Assembly: GCF_001039355.2 (NCBI RefSeq)
Contig: NW_019773513.1
Coordinates: 1,324,366 to 1,388,365 of the forward strand
Direction: 5' to 3'
Length of the DNA: 64,000 nt
Source: Lingula anatina
Taxonomy: Eukaryota > Brachiopoda > Lingulata > Lingulida > Lingulidae
Under the pieces are notes generated by a model that was not told where the DNA came from, searched no databases, and saw only the letters and a program-made list of their open reading frames with translations. Of this stretch, positions 1 to 12,600 are shown piece by piece; position 1 is the stretch's first letter, and each line of letters opens with the position of its first letter. The position numbers and the translations under genes are program-made.

Positions 1-189
1 GAATATGGAAATAAAATAAAGAACTCAAATAAGGTTATTATATATTTCAGGATATATACATGTAACTTAAACTGCGGGCATGCTGAAATGCACTCTACTA
101 TATTTGTCAAATGGATTGTGTAAGCTTAATGCTGAACAGAAAAATTAGGTCTAAAACCTGGCAAGGTAAATTGAGATCAACAAGGAGAA

Positions 190-321
190 ATATATGCAAA
201 TGCACATGGTTGTGATTGGACGGTGTCTCACGTGGCCCATCAAGAGGGACGCTGCGACACTGAAACAGCATTGAGTGAAACAGCCTTGCTGCTGGGAGGT
301 CTCACTGCCTGATTAGACAAG
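190..321 (+). promoter_or_regulatory. Putative promoter and 5' untranslated exon of EGF gene 1
   Basis: The segment holds an octamer ATGCAAAT (194-201), an inverted CCAAT box GATTGG (214-219) and an E-box-like CACGTGG (229-235). It ends in a good splice donor, AAG|GTAAGT, at 322. The same block recurs at five other places in the window, and in the two copies that precede signal-peptide exons the donor is intact. I infer that it is the first, non-coding exon feeding the signal exon at 1767. The transcription start is not visible and no TATA box is obvious. Confidence 0.45.
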
Positions 322-1766
322 GTAAGTTTTATCACTACACTGGCACAGTATTAAATCAGGCATGGAAAACAATTATGCTTTTGCTAATTTGAGTCTCAGA
401 TTTGTGAGCACAAATGCCCAAATTAACAAATCTAGCCATGAATTAAGTGGCCCAAACGAAAAATTAGTTGCTACAAGTCTGGAATAATTTTCACGAAAGT
501 TTTACTTTTAATCATAAGTAAACAGGTGAAATAATAGTGGAACATTATACTAATATATCACACCTCTTAACCAAATTTAAAACCAAATGCTGACACCAGA
601 TTGTGAAGGACACACTCTAGTCATTTTACAATGTCCATTTTCATGATAATACTTAGTTGAAGAGTTATGTTGGAGACCAATACTTAACAATCTAACATCA
701 ATTTATAAAGCAGCGAAATTGGCAAATAGTGCTTGGCCACCTTATGTGATATTAATTAAGCATGTAGGGTGGTGAATTAAGAATAAATAAAAAAATACAT
801 AAATAAATGAATAAGTGTTTCAGCAAATAGGTTTTTATTTTTATTGCAATAATATTACCTTTATTTCCTGTTGTACCAGAAGTTGAAATAATGAGATTGA
901 TAGAATGCCTTGATTCAAGCTACCAGTGTGATAAGGGTTTAGACAGATAAAGTGGGAACGGATATGCCACTTAATTGGTTATGCCCTCATTCTGGTTCAA
1001 TTAAGAACAGCTTCACTTATTCATAATGCAAAATCAAAGATGCAGGGGAAAAGCTGTAGTCAGACTTTTCAATATTGTAGATTTCAGAGAGAGAGAAAGA
1101 GAGAGAGAGAGAGGGAGAGAGAGCTATCAAAGGCTTTAATCTAATGGGAGTTCAGTAACAAATTGGAAATGCCAATGTTAGAATTATAATAAGAAAAGAT
1201 TTGTCAGCCTTGAAATTTTTTTCTTCACTTATGTTCTTTTTGATAATAAATAAACTGTGAGCTCTATGTGCACTTTTGCGTACTCCTGTTCGTGAACAGT
1301 AGATGTTCAAAATTTGTCAGAACCCATAATATCTGAACTACAGTTTACAGTTTATTCATCATGCAAAATAATAGATACAATAAAATGCTGTTTAAAAATA
1401 TTTCAACACTGTTGATTTGAGAGAGTGAGAGAGATGCAATATTTTATGAAAATTAAATTTATTTTTATTCTGGCATTTTTCATTGTGAACTCTTATGGGC
1501 CTGAAGCCTTATGCTAGTTTTGTATTCTTCACAACCATATTACCTCTTGTGTATATCTGAAATTTGGTGTTAATTTTGCTGTTAAGCCTTAATAATATGT
1601 AAAAATTGACAATTTGAAATTAACCTAATTTGTGCATCAAATTTTGGCATTTATGTCTGTACTTTTGACAGCTTTGCTGCCCTGTTCCATTTTTCAATGA
1701 TTTAAAGATTTCTTATTGTTGCTGAAGAAACTGAAGCAATTTGTTCATATTTTGTGTCATTTATAG

Positions 1767-1873
1767 CATTGTAAGCTACAAAGACTTGGGTAAAATCAAC
1801 CAATCAGTGATGGGATTGTTGCTGCTCCTTGTTCTGGTATTGATGGTGTGTGTCTCCGTCACTGACTCACAAG
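1767..1873 (+). CDS. Signal-peptide exon of secreted multi-EGF protein, gene 1
   Basis: The acceptor is TTTATAG|CATTG. The ATG is at 1810-1812 and the coding part runs to 1873, followed by donor GTAAGT. It encodes 21 residues starting MGLLLLLVLVLMVC and ending VTDSQ: a leucine/valine core followed by polar residues, a clear secretion signal. The exon ends in phase 1 (one base of the next codon), which matches every EGF exon downstream. A nearly identical exon occurs at 35772-35889. Protein function is unknown beyond being a small secreted EGF-domain protein. Confidence 0.75.
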
Positions 1874-2597
1874 GTAAGTAGAGAGGCCAGACTGACGACT
1901 AACAAGAAGAATATAGAATATATGTAAGAGTTTGTCAATTTCTGGGTCATAAAAATTGTATTCATGACATGACGACTTTTCTATATCACTGTATTCTTTA
2001 CAAGTGGCTATTCTAGAGTTGAAATCCCCTAAAAAGTTAACATACTTATAACTACTGGCTAGATCTAGATTAAATCACACTCAATAAAATGGAAGGCATC
2101 TGGTTTGTAAAACTTTGACCATTCTGGAGGTATGAAAGACGGCACCAAAAAGAAAATCGCAGTCACTGTTTAGTTGAATGCCATTCATTTGGAACCATAA
2201 TACCTATTTTCACCTTCAGTCTGAATGGTGGTTATATAAGGTGTTAATTCCTCTTTTAAATCCACATTAATCCCTCCAGATTTTTTGTTATAATTTTACC
2301 TCTGTTTTTCATATAGGCAGTCTGTGCCAAAAACTTTTTAGACCACTGGCCCTTTAAAATGGCCCCTTAAAATGACCTGAAATGTTTTTATTTTTGGTAC
2401 AAAACACAGGTACACAATTATAGCATACACTGTAAAAACATCCAAGTGCCTGCTTTGTCTGAATTTTTCAACGCATTTAGCTCCTAAGCATGTTTGCACC
2501 TAAGCATGGTACACCCTTTTAGCCTGGATGTGTTTAGCAGTAGAACATGTTTGATGGCTAAATATATGTAGGGTATATATGAAAGTTACAATACCAA

Positions 2598-2654
<57 letters not shown>

Positions 2655-3293
2655 CAAAGTCACAGTCACCTCAACCTGTCTATCTATAACAGGGTACTGA
2701 GAACTGTCAACTTTATTAACTTCACTCCATCACATTTACAGCAACTTATTCATCCTAGTCTTAGCTGATCTTGCAAGGAAGTTTATTGGAATGTATTTCT
2801 GAATAACACGTTCAGAAAATTCACTAGTTCACTAAAGACACAAAACAACTGTCACTTTTACTTTAAAACACGTTTTTTTATTATTTTGATAAAGTTAGTT
2901 ACAGTATTGATAAACAAAGTATCACGTTTTCAATAATTAACATTTTAAATTACAATCCATGTCTGCAAGATTGTGTCAATAACCAAAATACAACGTTGAG
3001 TCAACGTCACATTATGATGGTGGTTTGATGTGGCTGGATCAACGTTGATTTTTACATTGAATTTAGGTAGATCAAGAGCAATTCAACGTATCAACCGGTT
3101 TTCAACGTTGATCCAACGCGACTATGCCTCCTGGAAATGGCTTTATGTACAGACACCAAGTGTCAATATATGTACATAGAATTTTTTAATTTTTATTTCA
3201 ATCACACTAAGCCATAATAACATAAATGATGATAACAGAAAGGGACATATCTTGACTAGGTGCCAACTTATGTTACTTTTTGTTTGTTTTCAG

Positions 3294-3434
3294 CGAGGTG
3301 TGGGGAAAATGCTGTATGCATTTCCGGACTCTTGGGGCTACACGTTCCATACAGGAATGAGAGGTGTGATGGAAAAAGTGGCTACCGATGTGTTTGCAAA
3401 CATGGTTATGCAGGGGATGGATTTAACTGCACCA
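3294..3434 (+). CDS. EGF-like exon alpha-1 (EGF_3 type), gene 1
   Basis: A 141-bp exon with acceptor TGTTTTCAG and donor GTAAGC, phase 1 at both ends. It encodes one EGF-like domain with six cysteines spaced C-x5-C-x15-C-x7-C-x-C-x10-C and the typical ending GYAGDGFNC. That ending is characteristic of EGF_3-type domains in extracellular proteins; no calcium-binding DxNE start is seen. The domain is intact, with no stop codon. The following intron carries a ghost acceptor near 4395, where other units have a beta exon. Confidence 0.75.
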
Positions 3435-4644
3435 GTAAGCATTATAAATTCAGATTTTTTATAGGATTTCAAATTTGAAATTTGGAGTTATTTTAATTTA
3501 GCCACTAAATATGGCGACGTTGTAGTCTTTGATATAGCAACTTGTAAAACGTTTAGTTTACAAAAGAACGGACATCACCTTCTGTGTTGCGCTTGACAAG
3601 CTCTGTAAAACGCAAAAAACAAATGGTCTCTAGAACTTAGGTTCCAGATTTAGAGAGAGTTTTCAGTTTCGGCATCCAATGGCTGCTTCTTTGGTGAAAA
3701 TTGTAATACTTGCCCATAATATTGCAGGCTAGATCTGTGAAGTTTCTGAAAACTGGCACAAATAAATTTTTTTTGCAAATAATTCCCGTTTTTCCGAAAA
3801 TTTTGGCCTGTTTGACCGTGAAATAATGGTCAAAGGTCAAATCCGAGAGCATATTGGGAATCTCCACATATGACTTTCAGACAGCCATTTATAGAAATTT
3901 TCCCATAATCGACGATTTGGGAGACATTAAGCATTTAATTTTGCAAATTTTGGACAAGGGTACATTGCAGCGAATGCCACACACAGACCCATGCACCGAC
4001 AAAGCCAAAAATTTACGTGGATTTAGTTGAGACTATATGTGACCTGAATCCAAGAGACTGGTACACAGGCTCTTAGAGAAGCGGTTATGGTAACATGGAG
4101 GCGGATCCGGCGGATAAGTTAGGTCGGGACTAAAACCATGTTTACCGCCAGCGCCTACGCTAAATAATAAAAGCTCAGACATTTTTTTCATTTATTTACT
4201 CTAAATAAACAGTTCATTTTAACATCTTATTCAACTTAGAAGGGGCTATTTTTATCTGTCACCAAAGAGCAAGTGATTAAATTCAGAGCAAATAATTGTC
4301 TTGCTTGCTGTTAAGGGGACTTTGCTTGGGTCAGTGCCTGAGCAGTTATCCAAACAATTACCAATCATGTAATCAACCTAGAGATTTCATTACAGGGTCA
4401 GAGATAGGAAAATGACCCTTTATTTATCTAAATACATAATTGTGAATATCCTGTGAAGAGTCAAGCTGTGGCCCCGGTAGAGGGTAGGGAGACAACATGG
4501 GTTGGGACTAACCCATGTGCACTGCCAGGAGCTTTGCTGGTGGTGCAATTAATTCAAATAAATAAATTCCATATACATAAGCTACAAATGTAAACTGAAA
4601 GAGCATGCCTAACATGCAATTGTTTTTGCAAATTTTATTTTTAG

Positions 4645-4755
4645 GCTCCTGCAATCCTAACCCTTGCCTTAATGGTGGGACTTGCACAATATTAACTGAA
4701 CACGCTTTCCAATGCAACTGTACCAATCATTATTCTGGACAATATTGCACTGCAG
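4645..4755 (+). CDS. EGF-like exon B-1 (classic EGF), gene 1
   Basis: A 111-bp exon after acceptor ATTTTTAG, ending at donor GTAAAA, phase 1-1. It encodes a classic EGF module, SCNPNPCLNGGTC then QCNCTNHYSGQYC, with spacing C-x4-C-x5-C-x9-C-x-C-x8-C. The NGGTC core and YxGxxC end are those of ordinary EGF repeats. Copies at 14216 and 41244 are nearly identical. All six cysteines are present, so a folded extracellular domain is expected. Confidence 0.75.
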
Positions 4756-4915
4756 GTAAAATTATAAAGACTTAGATAACAGACAATGGTTCAGAGTTAA
4801 TATGCAGAAAAAAGTAGTAATAACAGAATGTTACATTTTTTCCTAATTTGCTTTTTTTAAAATGTGGAAATAAACATTGTGACCTGTTGTAATAAAATGC
4901 TGGCACATAAAAATA

Positions 4916-7900
4916 CAGACTTGACATTTGATATGGAATATGTCAGTTTCGAATGTATGCCTAGGTGAAAATGCTTTTTTTTACACAAACTCCTATCTCA
5001 TATAAGATATGTGAATAGAGGAGTGTGTAGTCAAGTGTGTCACTACCAATTAACTGAGTACCAGGTTTGTTGGGCTGCTGCATTATGTAATATGCAGTGA
5101 TTTAATTGGGTAGTGCTACTTTGGGCAGGTCAAAGCTTGGCTTTGGCAAAGCATGGTTCTGTCAAAAAAGTATCTATATGTCGGCAACTACTGCATAGAA
5201 GAATTTGAAATTTTGCATGCAAGTGGTTGGCTTTGCAGTGTGTAAAATGAGCTATGCAGTGCTTTTCAAATTTGTTAATCAGTCAGATGGCAACTGGCTG
5301 AAAAACGTAACGTCATGGCGGTTATTTGAAACTTTTCAGTGAGTCTGCGTCACGAAGTAGCGCCGTATCTGGACATCTGCGATGGCCGACTTGAAAAACC
5401 ATACCTTGAAAATAAAGCTCTATTAAAATCTAACAAGGGCACTCTGTGCAGTCATTTTTTATAGACATGTAGAAAAACATGTACTCTTACCCGTGGTTTT
5501 AAAGCATTACGGAAATGAGCATTATTTATGAATGAAATACGGACACGATTTTAGGACTTTGGAAAAAAATGAACCAAAAGGGACTATAGTGCGAGGAAAA
5601 AAGTTGCCAGCCTGAATTTTTATCATTTTTAGATATAAGTTAAAATATCATCTTAGGTTTAAAATTTCAAAGTTTCAAGAATGCGTTATCTCTAGTATAG
5701 TCACACTGCTCCCGAATTCAACAGTCAACGAAATAAAACTGAAAAAATGACGTTTCTCGATACTTCTGCCAAACAGTGATATTTCTCGATCTTGATACTG
5801 CTGAAAGTTGAAAATTTTATTCAAATATAATGAAAACTAACCTGAGAACAATGTTGAGTCGGACGCAACCGATTTAAACTAGTTCCAGTGAGTATTTTCC
5901 TGAATGACCTTCACCTATCCTTGATGCGTGGCATACGAAAGGCAACCCTGTAACTTTGTAGGTGCATTTTGAAAATTGGTCCTATTCTGTAAGATTTTAT
6001 CAATGGGATTTTATCATTTTTATTCAAAAACCGATCCTAAGATAGGGTTTATGTATTCTGATATCATTTATGCAGGAGGTTATATGTTGATCGACCTATT
6101 TATAAAATGTTTCGAAAACAAGTTTGACAAGTGAAAAAATGTATCCAAAAAGTATCAAAGAGCTGGGAAGCTTAGTCCATTATTGCAAAATAAAGGGGGT
6201 GTGGGAATAATAAAAGAACCAAGATTTTAGGATAAATTATTTGAAATTTGACTTGACATATTATGAGTTTTTGAAGAATATATCTTAAGCTGGAAAAATT
6301 AGGAATTCCATGACAAATATAGTGCTTCTTTTTGCTTAAAAGCCAATTTTTTCTTGTTCTTGTACCCTACTAATAGAACTCCTCCATACCACAGGAAAAA
6401 CTATCGAAGCCGTTCTCATTATAAGAAGTCGGTTAATTTTCATTATTTAATTTTTTCTATGAATAAACAACATACATTGTAAGCAGAGCCGCAGTCCGCA
6501 ATTGTAAACAGAATGAATATGTTGTGTTCAGTCTACTCGTAACTCAGGATTGTGCAGATTAAACTTATGGCAGCAAATTTCAAGGAGGATTCGCATCACT
6601 CGGCTTGTTTTGTGCAGGTGCGAAACCGATAAACATCCGTCTTTTGAAATAAGACATCTAGAAAGGTGGAATGAGTTAAACGCCTCAGATATTGTTTATT
6701 ATACTAAAAAGGCCATTTTATTGTGCAAATAAGTGAAAAGTATTTTACTTCTCAAAATTTAATGAAATCTTCAGACCTTCACTTGCTTCTGTATTGGAGA
6801 ATATGACGTCAGAATATGGCTGACATCTAGCGGAATAGAGTAGAAAAATGCACTTCAACAGCTCGCATGAAAAGTTGCTACAATAAACTTCGATGAAACT
6901 TGACAATTATATTTCTTATTAAAAAAGCCACATTTAACGGACTTTACTAAGATGCGTTATTTCTAATAAAGGAGATATCTCAAATTGTTACAGTGTTGCT
7001 ACGGCGCAAAATTGACCTGTTGGCCGACTTCTTCGAGTTCTAACTCATTCATCTCTGCTTCCTAGCAAGTAAATCACACACTTCGAGACGCGTAGTGAAC
7101 TCTGCTATCACGTCTTAATTTTTCACAAGCACGTATGAGGGCAATTGAGCACAATTTATGAATTTCCGCGATGGTTGCGAAATTTACAAATTTCCGACCG
7201 CGACGTCATCTCAGCGCACGCGCTCCGTTCTGAATATTTACCTACGCGCAGCCAGTTGCCATATGACTGTTAATCTGTGGCAGAATGGTGCGAAAAAGAC
7301 AGGCATTGCCAGACAGGTAATTGCGCCAAACGAAACGGTCAGCACAGTTTTACAGAGTAATGCCCAGACTGATGTACCTACACAGAGGCCACACCAAATG
7401 TATTGAAATCTTACCACCAGGGTACAGGACCCACTGTCTTTCGGGATATGTTGTTGCAACTAAACAAAAACCACCAAGTTCGTTCAGAATGAGGGGTAAA
7501 TTACCACCAAAACGCATTTTTCAAGGCCCTTAGCGAACACCAAATTTGTTTTAGCAGGTTAGAATACCAGATGACCTCCGAGGAATCCACTGTAAAAAGC
7601 AAAACATTGTTGTAGCCTATGTATCTGTAATGAAGTGCGGACCTTGATGTTTCTGGGTCGAACACTGAAATCTCGTGGCATTATTTAATGAGGTCTGATT
7701 TGACCTGTACCGCTCAACAGTCAAAACAGAGTTTACAGACATCCAGAGGAGGCCAACGACGAAGCGTGCGCCGCGTCTAAATTGACTAAGGTCATTAACA
7801 GCGTCAGTAATTGGAGTGGATACCATATTGGTGCCAAAACACCAATGGTAGTCATCAACGCAAAGAAATAATCTGGGAACCACTTAGCTATTATTTGATA

Positions 7901-8541
7901 GGGGACAACTTAGGAACAATTTTAGGTTGCACGGTGAGATTGCCGGTTCACACAGAGCACTTTTAATAGCAGTTCACTTACAGAACCAAGGGAATGAGCA
8001 GCTACTTAGTCATCAAAATCGCCATATTTGAACCACATAGACAATATGTGGGTAGGCCATTACTCTCCGAATCAATGGCCTACATGTCCTACAACAAAAC
8101 TGGACCAAATTGGGCAGATTTTGACCGATGCCTGGAATGTTATTCCAGATTGAACTTTCCCAAGGAATGCCTTGCCACTTGAGGGCGCTGGAAGCAGCCA
8201 GAAGAAGTCAGGCGTAACAGCGACTGTTACTGTGACTAGGCACTGACATGAGGGGCCTTTGCGGAGCGTTTAACTCTTTTACAGACAATAATTTGGAAAA
8301 TATGGAGGTCCAAAATATCCCTTTTAATGGTTGTCGTGTGACAAAAAATAGGCAATGTGTTTTTGTTTGCTTCTCTGGCGAATTCCATTAATGAACTGAT
8401 GTCACGATGACATCAAAGAGATAATTAAAAGTTATTAAAACACGATTTTAATCCTTATTTTCATTTATCAGTCTGTAAAATAGGAAAAAATTGATGAAAA
8501 ATGATTTAGAAAAAAATATTCCATATTAAATATCAAGTCTG
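4916..8541. mobile_element. Tc1/mariner-like DNA element, 3.6 kb, in EGF intron
   Basis: The ends form a 23-bp inverted repeat with two mismatches, starting CAGACTTGA and continuing to ATATGGAA. The element is flanked by TA on both sides. The related intron at 18,720 and the one at 14,450 run straight across this point (CATAAAAATACA then GGGTGAAC), so the insertion is clear. A TA target duplication and ends starting CAG suggest Tc1/mariner. No transposase could be recognised; the internal open frames are short (up to about 88 codons), so this is a decayed, nested or non-autonomous copy. Confidence 0.6.
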
Positions 8542-8622
8542 TACGATAGAGTGAACTGGAAGTGATCACAACATCTTTACCTTAATATGAGGTCAAATCT
8601 TTGTAACTAAACCTGCACATCA

Positions 8623-8752
8623 ACCGACCAGATGGCCTTGTGGTCAAAGTGCCCGTCTCCAGAACAGGAGGACGTGGGTTCAACCCTCTCCTGGGACATA
8701 CCAGTCTTTTATAAATGGTACCTGCTGTAGTCCTGCTTGACCTCGGCACTTA
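8623..8752 (+). repeat. tRNA-derived SINE copy 1
   Basis: About 73 bases resemble a tRNA: an A-box-like TGGCCTTGTGGTCAAAG, an anticodon-arm-like CGTCTCC/GGAGGACG, and a B box GGGTTCAACCC at 8675-8685. It recurs at 14533, 18808 and 41475, always in EGF introns, so it may have spread by intron duplication as well as by retroposition. The MITE at 8753-9009 splits it from its 3' part. Confidence 0.6.
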
Positions 8753-9009
8753 GACTGGGTTCCCATGCCTAGGTTGACCATCTGGATCGATCTAACTCCC
8801 TGGGGAGTCTCACTAAATTGCTGTCAATTGCTGTCAACTAACCGGCTTAAATTTGTCATGCCTACCGAATCAGCAATGGGGTAAAGATAACTACCCCCTA
8901 GCATGTTTATTAGACTTGACATTAGATATTTAAGCTGGTCAAGTTGACAGCTATTTTGTGAGACTGCCCATGGAGTAAGATCGATCCAACTATCTGTCGG
9001 AATGGTCTC
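8753..9009. mobile_element. MITE copy 1 with 3-bp TTA duplication
   Basis: A 257-bp palindromic insertion into the SINE-containing intron. The ends are GACTGGGTTCCCA and the inverse GGAATGGTCTC, with subterminal GATCGATC motifs. TTA lies on both sides (8750-8752, 9010-9012). The matching intron at about 14,670 reads CACTCGGTACTTAGTTAAG with no insertion. A 3-bp TWA duplication suggests PIF/Harbinger, but this rests on few bases. Confidence 0.55.
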
Positions 9010-9408
9010 TTAGTTAAGTAGAGGTTGAAACAGGTAATTTCTAGATGTGACAGTGAGAGACGTTGTTCCTGATTAGCTCTGAGCACCTAATAGGGCAGTC
9101 AGGCTCTTTCCTCAGGGAGGCAAGAGCATCTCCACCAAGTGTGTATATTAACCAGGTGCCCATTATTCATCAATAATACATGGCTGCATGTCCACAATAC
9201 TGGATAACAACATTGGGACATGGGCAACATGGCGTTGATTTTGGGAGCACTCTTTCTGCTTAGAATATGCATTGTATTGTACTTTATATTGATCATCTTT
9301 ATTTTCATGTCAATTACACTTAAGCCATAATTACACAAACGATGATGATAGAAATGGACATGTCTTGACCAGGCGCCAACTTAACATTTTTTTTTTATTT
9401 GTTGTCAG

Positions 9409-9549
9409 CAAGGTGTGGGGAAAATGGCATATGCATTTATGAAGGCTATGGGCTGCTTGTTCCACAGAAGAATGAGAGGTGTGATGAAGAACATGGCCAC
9501 CGATGTGTTTGCAACAAAGGTTATGTAGGAAACGGATTTAATTGCACTA
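9409..9549 (+). CDS. EGF-like exon alpha-2, gene 1
   Basis: A 141-bp phase 1-1 exon after acceptor TTGTCAG, ending at donor GTGAGC rather than the GTAAGC of its sisters. It encodes ARCGENGICIYE, then NERCDEEHGHRCVC, then NKGYVGNGFNC. All six cysteines are kept, but the usual GDGF turn is GNGF. The upstream intron (CCATAATTACACAAACGATGATG) is shared with the other alpha exons. Confidence 0.72.
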
Positions 9550-9682
9550 GTGAGCATTATAAATTCTTCAGATCATTTTAAATATGGGGTTTGAAATCTG
9601 GTAGTATAAATAATAAAAATAAATAATAAAAGCTCCAAAAATTTTTTTCATTCATTTACTCTAAATAAACAGTTCATTTTAC

Positions 9683-12600
9683 CAAGGAGTTATAACAGAA
9701 GGAGATTACACGCAAGCCTCTCTATTGTCCGATGTCTGTTACGGTGGGCGGAGCTAGCTACGGGGGGGCCTCCTGTCTCAAGGTTTCGTCCGCGTCGCTC
9801 TCCTCAGCTTGGAGATTTATTTCATATGCGTTATTTCGCGTTAGAATTCGATATCAGTAGTGTCAAAGCGCCGCTGTATGCTGACGATTTTTTTCACAGG
9901 TAATTATTTGGACGATGTGCTAGAAGGGAACGATATCATAAACGTTTGGACCCTCCTGCCCTTAGGTCCCATAAACATATACATTGTGACAGTGCCTAAG
10001 CTTTGTGACTGGTTTTAAATTTCTTAAAGTATTTTTTCTCTCACTCGGTATAATTTTAATATTATAATTCACTAAAGTAAAATTTTAATCAAAGGTTGAG
10101 GCAATTCCACGACATGTCAGTTTACTGAATACTCGTTATAAATTTCTTTATCTTGGAAATCTCCCTTTTTTCAGGATTATTTTGACACATACTAACACTG
10201 TTCATATTTGTCGGTAAACAAGTGCACAGTGCTAAACATTAAGAATAATTGTCATTCATTCATAAATATATTTATGTACAAAATATATCAGACATTTTAG
10301 TATTAACTGAGCTCTTTAAAGTGAAACAAATAAAGATGAAAATATAGAATTTCAAACTATTATTTACTATATAAACTTATCTTTTAAGTCAACTCTATAC
10401 TCAAGCATCATGATAGTAGCATCTGTGATTAAAACCATTTTATTAAATCAGTACAAAAACATAACCAAAAACAAAATTTTACACATAAGCAGTAATTAAT
10501 GAAGTCATAAGAATGATTGAGTTGCTACAGTTTTCCAGTTTTATGCCGTCTATGTTGGCATTTTTTCCAACCGTGCAAATAGAAATAATTATATTCTTTT
10601 TAATCTGACTTGCTGATACCAGTCTGTGCCAGATACTATTCCACTCACAGGCCAGCAAGGTCGGAGAACCTAATGGGCCGAATGAAAAAAAATCCTAGAA
10701 GATAAAGTGGCTAATTCTTACAAATAGGATCAAAAACATGGGATTCTCAAAAGGTTATTATAGATCAAGACAACACTAAGTCAGAACATTTATAAAATGA
10801 ACTGGAGTAGGCCTACATGTTACAGATGAAAAAATTAACTGGGCCAGTAAGGGACTGCTTTAAAGAAATTTCACTGAAACAGTCCAAATTTTACTGGCAA
10901 TCAGGTAGACTGTTATACCATGGCACTCAACAAATTATTTATAGGTATTGAATTTTTTCCACGTGACAGTAACATAAAAGTCATGTCCACTTTTGAAATG
11001 TTTAGAGTCAGTTAGGTGAATGAAATCATTTTAAAATGTCACGAAGGAGCACTTTTAATTTAATGCAATCTCTGTTGGCCAGTCTTATCCAGTTTCTTCT
11101 CCAAAAAGGACAACTCAAGTGAGAATTTCTTCAGGGCCTATTCTTCTGCCTTGCCAATGCCATGCCACTAAGAAAAGAGAGAAACCTGTAGGTTTGAAAA
11201 AAAAAACATAATAATAGCATTATGAACTACTAGTATCCATGTAGACATTATGGAATTACGCAGTGAAGTTCAATGTGTCTTGTTATGACTTGACTGAAAT
11301 AATGTTCACCACATAAATGAACAATTTACAACTAAATTTATATAGAACATCAATATTCATGATCACAGGCTAATAACCCCAAGAAATTGAAAGAAATTGT
11401 ACTTATTACAAGAAATTATTTAAATCCGCCCTGGTTCCTACTCTTCTGACAGGACATTTGCTAAAAGGAAAATGCCCAAGGTTGTTGTATTTTTAAAAAA
11501 ATTTAAAAGGGTACTGTTGTTAGTGAATGTTTAATGCATCGTAGGCATAACGACAAAAGTAACTTACCCCAGACACACTGACCTATTTTTTTCATTGACA
11601 TTTTTTAATTTTTTCCAGCCTGACCATAATTCATATATTCAATGCAGCCTTCTCCCATATCTATAATAGAAGAAAAAAACTTGAGTAGTGTTAAGATATG
11701 CATGTCAAATTCATTATCAATTTTGAGAGAATTTCTGTTTCAACACTGCAAGATGAAATATTTACTTTCAAGTAATGAATAAACCTTAATAGAGTTCTAT
11801 TCTTTTGTAACCACCAAGGCAAAGCTTCTGTCATAAAATGAACCAAAACATCCAAGCTTGCCACCTATCATGCCAAAGTAGTGAAGTATAATTACAGTAG
11901 AGAAGCAAGTACCCCTTAATTATAGAGGTGTCTTACACAATAAGATGTGTCTTACACACCTTGACTCAAAGGGAGATGTGTAGTGAGATAACAGGTAAAG
12001 TAATTGGTGGAGCCTAGGTGAACTTAAACCCTAAGACTTTAAATTAAGAAGCACCAGGATTCATATGTGTTCTTTTTTCAAAGGTTTAATATGAATTAAA
12101 ACATATATATGTAAAAAGAAGACTAAATACTAAAATAAAGACTAAAATAACTATACCAAAGACACTGAAGTCAAAATTCCTGTTAGACCGCCATGATGGA
12201 AAATGCTGGGTGGAGGCAAAACTTTTCCAGTCAAAATAACTTAGCACCTTACTTTAACAACAAAGTTACCACTTCAAAGCCACCCACCATGGTGAGAAGA
12301 AAAATGATGACCAACTGTCATGTTAAGTTTTTTAGTTTTAAAGACGATTATGGTACAGGCAAAAACGGTACATTTACCCATAACATTAAAGTAAAAATTT
12401 GGTATTCTGAACAAAACAGGTTATTTTTTCAAGAAATATTGGAGCAATACCCATGCAATATATACCATGCCACGACCAAAATGTTCAAGAATCGAAACAC
12501 ACCAAAATCTTTTATAATCACGCATTTGAAAAGTGCAAAAAACTTTCAGGCTTTTGGTCGTAACAAGAGTAACAGTTTTTGATCTGGACTCGTGAAAATT

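Noticed and set aside
2605-2652. (AT)n run as a regulatory element
   Set aside because: Simple microsatellite in an intron; nothing else supports a function.
7158-7406. 82-codon frame in the mariner-like element as transposase
   Set aside because: No DDE/D, HTH or zinc motif can be seen; overlaps frames on both strands.
8631-8703. Functional tRNA gene
   Set aside because: tRNA-like boxes are present but the acceptor stem does not pair well, copies lie only in duplicated introns, and copy 3 lacks the B arm. A SINE is the better reading.
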